This document shows, in pieces, positions 9,347-15,765 of a stretch of DNA of 64,000 bases (position 1 is the stretch's first letter; each line of letters starts with the position of its first letter). A program made the position numbers and the translations under genes. The notes below the pieces were generated by a model. That model worked only from the letters and a program-made list of their open reading frames with translations. It was not told the DNA's origin and ran no database searches. The DNA comes from Polyangia bacterium (GTDB taxonomy: Bacteria > Myxococcota_A > Polyangia > Nannocystales > Nannocystaceae), in NCBI GenBank assembly GCA_030429545.1, contig JAUIFF010000006.1:124001-188000 (forward strand). The letters are read 5' to 3'.

Positions 9347-9490
9347 TTAAAACCAGTCCCGTGGGTTGACGGCACCGGTCGCCAAAAGCCCACACAGGAT
9401 CAGCACAATCGAAACTGCGAGCACAATAAAGCCGGTCGAGGGGTAGTTCTCGGCCGACGTGTCGCGGTCTCGCTCGTGTGCACCATGCAT
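9347..9490 (-). CDS. Small single-pass membrane protein
   Basis: A 47-residue protein from the ATG at 9490 with a GAGAGAC ribosome site. A charged N-terminus (MHGAHERDRD) is followed by one hydrophobic helix, GFIVLAVSIVLILCGLL, and a short tail ending in Trp-Phe. It is too short for domain assignment. It could be a membrane stabiliser or signal element. The longer in-frame extension to 9652 looks non-coding (Arg-rich). Confidence 0.5.
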   Translation of the reverse strand: MHGAHERDRDTSAENYPSTGFIVLAVSIVLILCGLLATGAVNPRDWF

Positions 9491-9695
9491 GCGATCGTCT
9501 CTCACTGTACCACGCGGACCGGAATTCCCCTGCCTGGGATTTTTAGTCCGCATCGGGCGCGAAAACTCCTGTCTCGGGTCGAGGTTGTGAATGGTTACAA
9601 ACAGTTGCCGGGTTACTCTTCGCCTGAGCGAAAACCGCGTCGATCTGCCCACCGGTCTCGCCCAACCACCTAAAATCGGCTAGGGTTGCCCGGAA

Positions 9696-10214
9696 ATGGT
9701 GCACCCTGTTCAGAGTGTGATCGAGTCGCTGCACGCGGCTGGGAGGTGCCCCCGCCTGTACGTCAACGCGGTGCACGTCGATGTCGTGTGCCCGGACTTT
9801 ATTCGGGACCAGTGGCGCGAGCGCTTGGTGATCGACCTCGACAAGGCCTACCCCCTCAAACTCGAGTTCGACGACAGCTCTGGGGTCCACGCCAATCTCT
9901 CGTTTGGCGAACAGATCACCCGCTGCAACTTTCCGTGGGAATCGATTTATGTCGTAGTCGACCGTGAGACCGGCCGTGGGATCGTGCTCGACCGCAACAT
10001 GCCCGAATCGATCCGGCGGCTTCGTGAAAGCGAAGGCGACCGGCGACCCGAGCTGCGTTCGGTCGAGCCCAAGCCAGCCGAGCCCAAGGCCGAGGCAAAA
10101 CCGGCCCTCGCCGAAGTTCCCAAGCCTGCCGATGACCCTGAAACCCAGCAAAAAGAGCAGGCGGTTCAACAGCGGCGCGCCGCGTTTCGGGTGATCGATG
10201 GCGGAGGGGACTGA
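9696..10214 (+). CDS. SspB-like ClpXP specificity adaptor
   Basis: A 172-residue protein. Residues about 1-110 match the SspB fold family: LYVNAVHVDVVCPDFI, LVIDLDKAYPLKLEFDD, GVHANLSFGEQITRCNFPWESIY and a core ending in DRETGRGIVLDRN. SspB proteins hand ssrA-tagged and other substrates to ClpX. The remaining 60 residues are a Pro/Ala/Glu/Lys-rich tail ending in RAAFRVIDGGGD. In SspB a flexible tail with a terminal basic-hydrophobic motif docks on ClpX, and this tail could do the same. The next gene overlaps by 17 bp, so translation is probably coupled. Confidence 0.8.
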   Translation: MVHPVQSVIESLHAAGRCPRLYVNAVHVDVVCPDFIRDQWRERLVIDLDKAYPLKLEFDDSSGVHANLSFGEQITRCNFPWESIYVVVDRETGRGIVLDRNMPESIRRLRESEGDRRPELRSVEPKPAEPKAEAKPALAEVPKPADDPETQQKEQAVQQRRAAFRVIDGGGD

Positions 10215-10572
10215 GCCCGGGGCCCAGCCCGGGCGCGGCGGAGTCGAAGACACCCGCGATCCGGCATTTGTGGTGCTCAAGTTCGCCGGTCTGTTCGCCC
10301 TGGTGTGCCTATTGTGCCTGGGGGTCGCCGGAGCTGTTTTGACCTTTGGTCCGCCCAAGCCGGCCGAAGTTTGTGCCCACAAACTCAAGCTCGCTACCGC
10401 CGACACCGAAGGCCAAGACCCCGAAACCGTCGCCCTGATGCTCGACAACCTGCGAATGGGCTGTGTCAAAGAAAAGCAGCGCCGCCTGCAGCTGCGCGGC
10501 AAGATTGCCTACTGGCGCTACGCCAGCTGCGTGCTCGCGGCCGACAACTACGACGCCTCCGAACGTTGCTAA
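10198..10572 (+). CDS. Small membrane-anchored Cys-containing protein
   Basis: A 124-residue protein overlapping the SspB-like gene by 17 bp. A hydrophilic 25-residue start leads to one transmembrane helix (about 26-50, FVVLKFAGLFALVCLLCLGV). A periplasmic or extracytoplasmic domain follows with four Cys (about 62, 86, 107 and the C-terminal residue), possibly two disulfides. No family is recognised. Overlap with sspB implies co-expression, though a shared pathway is not evident. Confidence 0.7.
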   Translation: MAEGTEPGAQPGRGGVEDTRDPAFVVLKFAGLFALVCLLCLGVAGAVLTFGPPKPAEVCAHKLKLATADTEGQDPETVALMLDNLRMGCVKEKQRRLQLRGKIAYWRYASCVLAADNYDASERC

Positions 10573-10689
10573 TACATTCTTTTGGGGGAACCATGCGCGT
10601 TGTCGCTGGTTGACCACCAATCCCCCGGTTTGCTAGGCTCCCGCCGTAGCAATGGCGCCGCCCGGTATCGGCGCTTTGGAGATGTTGAA

Positions 10690-11427
10690 ATGCCGACCAA
10701 ACTCAACCAGATTCTCGCGATTGAGAAGGGGGTCAAGACCCGCGTGTACGCCCAGTTCACCGAGCTGCACAAGGCCACGCAAAAGTCGACCCTGCTCAAT
10801 GGCTTTCACAAAACCTATCAACCCCGCGACGAGGACGGCGAGCGCTATCCGCCAGAGCGGCAAAAGGTCCGGGTCAACCAGGCTGAAGTGTTCAAGCAGG
10901 TCGCCCGTGGGCTGACCGAGCTGTTTGACATTACCGCGACCAAGGACTGGACCAACTGCAAGGCCCGCGCCGATATCGTGGTCGATGGCGACACCCTGCT
11001 AGCCGATGTACCTGCAACGTACCTGTTGTTCCTCGAAAAGCAGCTCAGCGACTTGCACACGTTTGTCACCAAGTTTGTCGAGCTCGACTCCGGCGAAGAC
11101 TGGAACCTAGATGCCAGCACCGGCCTGCACAAAACCGAGTCGATGCAGACCCACCGCACCAAAAAAGTGCAGCGGCCGATCGTGCTCTACGATGCCACTG
11201 AGCACCACCCTGCCCAGACTCAGCTGATCACCGAAGACGTGGTTGTGGGGTATTGGAGCACCGTCAAAATGTCGGGTGCCATCCAGGCCCCGCGCAAGCA
11301 GCTGTTGCTCGAGCGCATCGACAAGCTCGCCCGAGCCGTCAAATACGCCCGCGAGCAGGCCAACTCGATCGAGGCCGACCAGCAGCACCCGGGCCGTAAA
11401 ATCTTCGACTTTTTGTTTGCCGAGTAG
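10690..11427 (+). CDS. Conserved hypothetical protein
   Basis: A 245-residue soluble protein from the ATG at 10690, preceded by a GGAGATG ribosome site (the open frame begins at 10582, but that part looks non-coding). It opens with PTKLNQILAIEKGVKTR and has mixed alpha/beta character, no signal peptide, and a GRKIFDFLFAE C-terminus. Proteins with this opening recur in actinobacteria and myxobacteria as uncharacterised families; that is recollection and was not checked. TGTACCTGCA (11007) lies in the gene. It is the last coding gene before the non-coding tRNA-like unit. Confidence 0.75.
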   Translation: MPTKLNQILAIEKGVKTRVYAQFTELHKATQKSTLLNGFHKTYQPRDEDGERYPPERQKVRVNQAEVFKQVARGLTELFDITATKDWTNCKARADIVVDGDTLLADVPATYLLFLEKQLSDLHTFVTKFVELDSGEDWNLDASTGLHKTESMQTHRTKKVQRPIVLYDATEHHPAQTQLITEDVVVGYWSTVKMSGAIQAPRKQLLLERIDKLARAVKYAREQANSIEADQQHPGRKIFDFLFAE

Positions 11428-11468
11428 CGCACCCGAGCGCGTGCGTATACACGAAAGGAGTTTCCTAC

Positions 11469-11641
11469 GGGAGCCAAACTGAGTCTCAAACTCAAACTCA
11501 TGCGGGTACAAATCAACGGACGCTTGAAGGTTCGAATCCTTCCCTGCCCATCACTGCGGACAGGTGGCGGAATTGGTAGACGCGGGGCGCAACCCTAAAA
11601 AGGTGTGCTTGTCCGGCCCGAACAAACTCAAATTTGCTCCC
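11469..11641 (+). ncRNA. Circularly permuted tRNA-like unit A (Leu-like)
   Basis: The 3' half comes first. Variable-stem strand CGGAC (11517-11521) is followed by T-arm GAAGG-TTCGAAT-CCTTC (11526-11542), acceptor strand CCTGCCC (11543-11549) and A11550. After a 7-nt linker comes the 5' half: acceptor GGACAGG (11558-11564, 6 of 7 pairs with CCTGCCC) and TGGCGGAATTGGTAGACGC, identical to the D-arm region of E. coli tRNA-Leu(CAG). A hairpin GCGCA/TGTGC follows with inner CC/GG and loop CTAAAAA, then GTCCG (11611-11615) pairing with CGGAC. Flanks pair too: GCCCG/CGGGT, and GGGAGC-AAA (11469-11478, one bulged C) with TTTGCTCCC (11633-11641). Anticodon UAA is possible but not certain. A degraded tandem array is the alternative. 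Confidence 0.65.
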
Positions 11642-11661
11642 AATCTCAAACAAGCCAAGGG

Positions 11662-11796
11662 CACGTCCTCTCTTCCTCCGGCAGGCCTTTGTTCGGGATA
11701 CAGGTTCGATTCCTGTCGCGGCCTTTTTGTGGCCGTGTGGTCTAAGGGAATGATCCGAACACTCAGATCTCACTGTCGGTAATTGCCGTGGGCGTG
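11662..11796 (+). ncRNA. Circularly permuted tRNA-like unit B (isotype unresolved)
   Basis: The 3' half comes first: TGTTC (11690-11694), 5-nt variable loop, T-arm ACAGG-TTCGATT-CCTGT (11700-11716), acceptor CGCGGCC (11717-11723). The linker TTTTTGT follows, then the 5' half: GGCCGTG (11731-11737, pairs 7 of 7 with CGCGGCC including one G-U), a D-arm and GAACA (11757-11761), which pairs 5 of 5 with TGTTC. Beyond the anticodon stem, the flanks continue to pair in nested order: CCGGCAG (11678-11684) with CTGTCGG (11773-11779), and CACGTCC (11662-11668) with GGGCGTG (11790-11796). The anticodon depends on an unknown joining point inside the internal loop CTCAGATCTCA/GCCTT. Joining after U33 would give GCC (Gly). 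Confidence 0.65.
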
Positions 11797-11833
11797 TGAC
11801 GGTTGCCGCTGCCGCAATGATGCGGCACGGATC

Positions 11834-11876
11834 GCCCCGGGGACCTTGGGTATATGTCTCCGGGGCTCTTTTATTT
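11834..11876 (+). terminator. Strong terminator ending the tRNA-like transcription unit
   Basis: An 11-bp stem GCCCCGGGGAC/GTCTCCGGGGC (one G-U) with loop CTTGGGTATAT is followed by TCTTTTATTT. A hairpin TGCCGC/GCGGCA with loop AATGAT lies just upstream (about 11809-11826). The terminator shows that the region after the 11427 stop codon is transcribed as a discrete RNA and is insulated from the gene at 11980. Confidence 0.9.
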
Positions 11877-11979
11877 AACCCGAGCCAAGTAGATGTAACA
11901 TCACGTATTGCCGCGAAGTTTTGCCCCTGTGGTTTGACCGGAAGATTGTCAGCCCGATCATCCCGCGGTAGCGTGCGCC

Positions 11980-13071
11980 GTGCCCCGCTCCAAACGAATC
12001 CTCAGCCTCGACGCCCTGCGCGGGCTGGCGGTGTTCTTGATGATGGAGCAGCACATGGGGGTGTGGCTGTGGCGCGGTCGTGGCAGCACCAGCGAAGCTG
12101 TCTATCCCCTGCTTGTCGGATTTAATGCGCTCGGCGGCGGGGCGGCCCCGCTGTTTGTCTCGCTCGCCGGGGCCGGGACCTCGCTGTTTATCCACAACCG
12201 ACCCCAGGGGGCCGATCGCACCCTGGTGCAGCGTGGACTCGTGTTGATGGGGTTTGGTCTCGCACTCAACCTCATGACCCCGAGCTGGTTTTCGTGGGGG
12301 TCGTGGTTTGTCCTGCACATGATGGGGTTTGCGATCGCAACCTCGCCACTGTGGCGCCGGCTATCGACCCGGTGGCTGCTCACGATCAGCCTGCTGGTCA
12401 TCCTCGCCACGGTGTTTTGGCAACAGGGGTTTGCCACCCCGTTTGTCGCCAGCAACAAATTTATGTCGGCGACCACTCGGCCCGGCAGTGCCCTGCGCCT
12501 GATGGTCGCCGAGGGTCATTTCCCGGTATTTCCCTGGCTGAGCATGTTTTTGCTCGGCATGGTCGTGGGCCGCTGGATCATTGCCGACCGGCTCGGCAAC
12601 CTACTCAAGTGGCTCGCTGTCACGGTCGGGATTGCATGTGCACTCATCATCGGCAAAACACTCGGCCAAAACGGCCTGTTTGAAATGTCCCGGGGGACAT
12701 TTTTGTACCGCCTGTTCAGCCTGCGCCTCGGCTTTTACCCGGCCACACCGGCGATCATGTTGATCCTCGAGTCAGTCGTGTTGGTACTCGTGTGGTCGGC
12801 CTTGATGCTCGAGCGCCGCCGCCCGGGGATGTGGACCAGCCGCAGCATTGCGATCTGCTTTGGCCGGGCATCTTTGACCCTGCTCCTAGTGCATGTCGTC
12901 TTGTTCCGCGAAGTCTCCCGTCCGCTCGGTCTCTGGCACGGTGTACGTGCAGGTACGGCGTTGATGATCATCGCCGGCTGGAGTGTCCTCACCGCTTGGC
13001 TGGCCCAACGCTGGCAACGGGTCGGCTATCGCTTTGGCGCAGAGTGGCTGTTGCGAAAGCTCGCCGGATAA
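11980..13071 (+). CDS. Multi-pass membrane protein, DUF418/DUF1624-like acyltransferase family
   Basis: A 363-residue integral membrane protein with GTG start and about ten hydrophobic helices. The start RILSLDALRGLAVFLMMEQH is the hallmark of the heparan-alpha-glucosaminide N-acetyltransferase/YeiB superfamily (LDxLRGxA in helix 1), whose members move acyl groups across membranes. C-terminal helices include SLTLLLVHVVLF, which fits the family (a conserved helix with a His). The substrate is unknown. Codons carry two TGYANNTRCA sites (12633, 12942). It lies directly after the tRNA-like unit and upstream of a histidine kinase. Confidence 0.8.
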   Translation: MPRSKRILSLDALRGLAVFLMMEQHMGVWLWRGRGSTSEAVYPLLVGFNALGGGAAPLFVSLAGAGTSLFIHNRPQGADRTLVQRGLVLMGFGLALNLMTPSWFSWGSWFVLHMMGFAIATSPLWRRLSTRWLLTISLLVILATVFWQQGFATPFVASNKFMSATTRPGSALRLMVAEGHFPVFPWLSMFLLGMVVGRWIIADRLGNLLKWLAVTVGIACALIIGKTLGQNGLFEMSRGTFLYRLFSLRLGFYPATPAIMLILESVVLVLVWSALMLERRRPGMWTSRSIAICFGRASLTLLLVHVVLFREVSRPLGLWHGVRAGTALMIIAGWSVLTAWLAQRWQRVGYRFGAEWLLRKLAG

Positions 13072-13225
13072 TTGGCCGTTTGGCCGCCTACCCGCAAACG
13101 ACGGCGTTTAGCCCACAATTTACATGCATAGACATGCGCGATGGGGAGCCAACAGCTCCGTGTGTGCAGATACACGCATACCCCCGGGCGACAACACCAT
13201 GTAGGCTTTGAGCGGCTACGGCTGG

Positions 13226-14731
13226 ATGAACAAAGCTCCGAGACATCTGGTGGACAACACCGACGTGCCACTGCGGCGCGAGCGTCCCCGCCAATCGAGC
13301 ACCCAGATTGCCGACCGCGCCGTCGCCCGGGCGTTCGAACAACATGTCCCACTCGCCAGCTTGCTGGCCGCGCTCGGCTGCACCCTGCTCGCCGGCGAGA
13401 CCGTGGCGATGGCCCTAACCTGCGGCCTGCTGATCGGTTGGCAGGTCGTCGTCGATCGCACTCGCCGTGCGCTGCCGCCACAGTTCCACCGTGTTTTGCG
13501 CGGTTCGCTTTATGCCAGCTGGGGTCTCGCCATCATTGTTGCGCCTACACTTTTTTTGGGTGGGAGCAACCTGTGGCTGGTCGCGCTGCCAACAGTTGTC
13601 GGCGCACCACTACTATTTGGTGCCCGTGTCGGCGCGATCGTTTCCGTTGTCCTCGCACTGTGTGCCATCGCCGGCATCGAATACGCTGGCCTTGACACCA
13701 ACCAGGCGGTTGTTGCCGGCACACTCATCCTGGCAGTTGGTGGACTGGTCGCACTCATTCAACGCGCCCTCGACCGGTTGGCATCACCGCTCAAACAGGC
13801 GCTCACACGGCTCGAGCGCGAGGCGGCCGAGCGCAAGGTTATCGAGGGTAAACTGCGGGCCGCCCAGCGCGACCTCGAAGCCGGGGTCGAAGCCCGCACC
13901 ATCGCCCTCACCCGGACCAACCGCGCACTCGAGCGCGAGGTCCAAGATCGGCGCGTGGCCGAGGAACAGGCGCTCGAAGCCAGTCGGGTCAAGAGTTCGT
14001 TTTTGGCCAACATGAGTCACGAGTTACGCACCCCGCTCAACGCCATTATCGGCTACACCGAATTGTTGCTCGAGCAAGTACACGATGCCCCAGATGAGCC
14101 GGCGTCGAACCAAACAGAGGAGCTCGAGCGCGTCCTATCGGCCGCCCGATCACTGCTTTCGATCGTCGGCGACATCCTCGACCTGTCCAAGATCGAGGCC
14201 GGCAAGATGGGGGTGACCACCGAGAAGTTTGAGGTCTTGGAGGTCGTCCAAAGTGTCCTCGACACCATGGCACCGCTGGCCCAAAAAAACGGCAACACCC
14301 TGCGGCTGCGCTGCCCCGAGGAGCTCGGCTCAATCCACTCCGACCGCACCAAGCTGCACCAAATCCTCCTCAACCTCGTGGGTAATGCATGTAAATTTAC
14401 CCGCGACGGCGCGATCGTGCTCGAAGTCGACTTCGACTTCGACGGGATCGAACGCTGGGTTGTGTGCTCGGTCCGCGACACGGGCATCGGCATTGAACCC
14501 GAAACGGTCCAGCGCTTGTTTCAGCCGTTTACCCAGGCCGACACCTCGACCACCCGTCGCTACGGTGGCACCGGCCTCGGGCTGGCCCTGAGCCAATCGT
14601 TTGCCAATATGATTGGCGGTGAGATCACGGCCGAGAGCACGGTGGGTGAGGGCTCGACGTTTACCCTGCGGATCCCCGCCGACCGCAACAGTCCGTTTCG
14701 CTCGGGGCTGATCATGGTCAGCCACTTCTAG
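13226..14731 (+). CDS. Membrane-bound sensor histidine kinase
   Basis: About 501 residues from the ATG at 13226 (a TTG at 13208 adds six). It has four to six N-terminal transmembrane helices without a periplasmic sensor of any size, then a coiled coil (about 185-260). The DHp domain contains the H-box FLANMSHELRTPLNAI with the phospho-accepting His, followed by the catalytic ATPase with N-box LNLVGNACKFT, G1 VRDTGIGI, F-box LFQPFTQAD and G2 GGTGLGLALS. It is complete but has no receiver domain. The cognate regulator is not adjacent; the orphan LuxR-type regulator at 339 is one candidate. TGCAGATACA (13165) lies just upstream. Confidence 0.93.
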   Translation: MNKAPRHLVDNTDVPLRRERPRQSSTQIADRAVARAFEQHVPLASLLAALGCTLLAGETVAMALTCGLLIGWQVVVDRTRRALPPQFHRVLRGSLYASWGLAIIVAPTLFLGGSNLWLVALPTVVGAPLLFGARVGAIVSVVLALCAIAGIEYAGLDTNQAVVAGTLILAVGGLVALIQRALDRLASPLKQALTRLEREAAERKVIEGKLRAAQRDLEAGVEARTIALTRTNRALEREVQDRRVAEEQALEASRVKSSFLANMSHELRTPLNAIIGYTELLLEQVHDAPDEPASNQTEELERVLSAARSLLSIVGDILDLSKIEAGKMGVTTEKFEVLEVVQSVLDTMAPLAQKNGNTLRLRCPEELGSIHSDRTKLHQILLNLVGNACKFTRDGAIVLEVDFDFDGIERWVVCSVRDTGIGIEPETVQRLFQPFTQADTSTTRRYGGTGLGLALSQSFANMIGGEITAESTVGEGSTFTLRIPADRNSPFRSGLIMVSHF

Positions 14732-14872
14732 CCCTGTAGTTCTTGTATCAACAAGGATTTCGCGTGATTGCGAGCCGGGCTTTATAGCTCCAGGCGTGAC
14801 CTTTGGCCGCACGCAGGCGAACAATCGTCGTCGAAGATTGCAGCCGCTGCCCGGGCGTGGTTTTAATTCACC

Positions 14873-15598
14873 ATGCAAACTGCCGGCGGCCGTGTCACTG
14901 CAATCGCTGAGGACCTGTGGGGGGTTGTCCACACCATGAAGATGCCGGGGGGCATTCTCATGGAAACTCGCATGACGGTGATTCGCCTCGCGGATGGGCT
15001 GATGCTGATCTCGCCCGTACCGATTGATGACCCACTCGCGGCCGAACTCGCCCAACTCGGCGAGGTGCGGTATGTGGTATCGCCCAATTGCTGGCATCAT
15101 TTGTACCTACAACAGACCCTCGAGCGCTACCCGCAATCCGTCGCCTATGGCCCCCCGGGTATCAAGGTCAAGCGCCCAGATGTCGCGTTTGCCGGGCAGC
15201 TGCGCAACGAAGCGCCCGCCTGCTGGCAAGGCCAGGTCGACCAGCGGGTGATCTTGGGCGTGCCCGATTTCAACGAAGTCGTGTTTTTCCACCGGGCGTC
15301 GAAAACCCTGGTGGTCACCGATATGGTGTTCAACATCCAAAACCCGCGGGGCTGGAAACTGTGGTTGCTGCTGCACTTTGCCGGCACCTACAAGCGGTTT
15401 GCGTTTAGTCGGTTGTTGCGGATGTATGTCAAGGACAACTCGGCCGTTGGTGACAGCCTCGACCATGTGCTCGCATGGGAGTTTGACCGGGTGGTGATGG
15501 CTCACGGCGAAGTATTTGAGCCGGGGGCACGGGCGGCCTGCGCCCAGGTTTGGAGTCGGTTTCGCCGGGGTCGAGAGGCCCTCACCCACGCCCACTAA
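14873..15598 (+). CDS. DUF4336 (metallo-beta-lactamase-like) protein
   Basis: A 241-residue cytoplasmic protein. It matches the DUF4336 pattern: IAEDLWGVVHTMKMPGGI near the start, MTVIRLADGLMLISPVPID, VRYVVSPNCWHHLYLQQTLERYP and the later LVVTDMVFNI and GDSLDHVLAWEFDRVVMAHGE. The fold is related to metallo-beta-lactamases, but the HxHxDH zinc motif is reduced to HH, so metal binding is uncertain. The family function is unknown. A second relative occurs at 40.5 kb. TGTACCTACA (15102) lies over the LYLQ codons. Confidence 0.8.
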   Translation: MQTAGGRVTAIAEDLWGVVHTMKMPGGILMETRMTVIRLADGLMLISPVPIDDPLAAELAQLGEVRYVVSPNCWHHLYLQQTLERYPQSVAYGPPGIKVKRPDVAFAGQLRNEAPACWQGQVDQRVILGVPDFNEVVFFHRASKTLVVTDMVFNIQNPRGWKLWLLLHFAGTYKRFAFSRLLRMYVKDNSAVGDSLDHVLAWEFDRVVMAHGEVFEPGARAACAQVWSRFRRGREALTHAH

Positions 15599-15765
15599 CC
15601 TGTTGGCAAAGCAACGGAGGCAATGGGGACCTCATCGCTTCTGGGTTTAGTTGCTGCTACAAACACGAAGGTGTCCCACGCGCCGCAAATGCAGGCGAGC
15701 AAGACTGACAGCCGTGACTTGCCTACATCACCCGACTTGCGATACCAACGCATCGGGGGCGAATC

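Noticed and set aside
11558..11730. Conventional tRNA-Leu with a long intron, using GGACAGG and the downstream T-arm
   Set aside because: The acceptor strands (GGACAGG, CGCGGCC) pair only 4 of 7, whereas the permuted pairing gives 7 of 7 for the downstream unit and 6 of 7 for this one, together with fully paired anticodon and variable stems.
11469..11800. Group I intron splitting tRNA halves
   Set aside because: Flanks are only 25-100 nt and lack the P3-P8 core motifs; too short for any group I intron.
11469..11876. Two-piece (permuted) tmRNA
   Set aside because: Unit A has a full tRNA-Leu-type D-arm and the units have anticodon or variable stems; no tag reading frame is visible.
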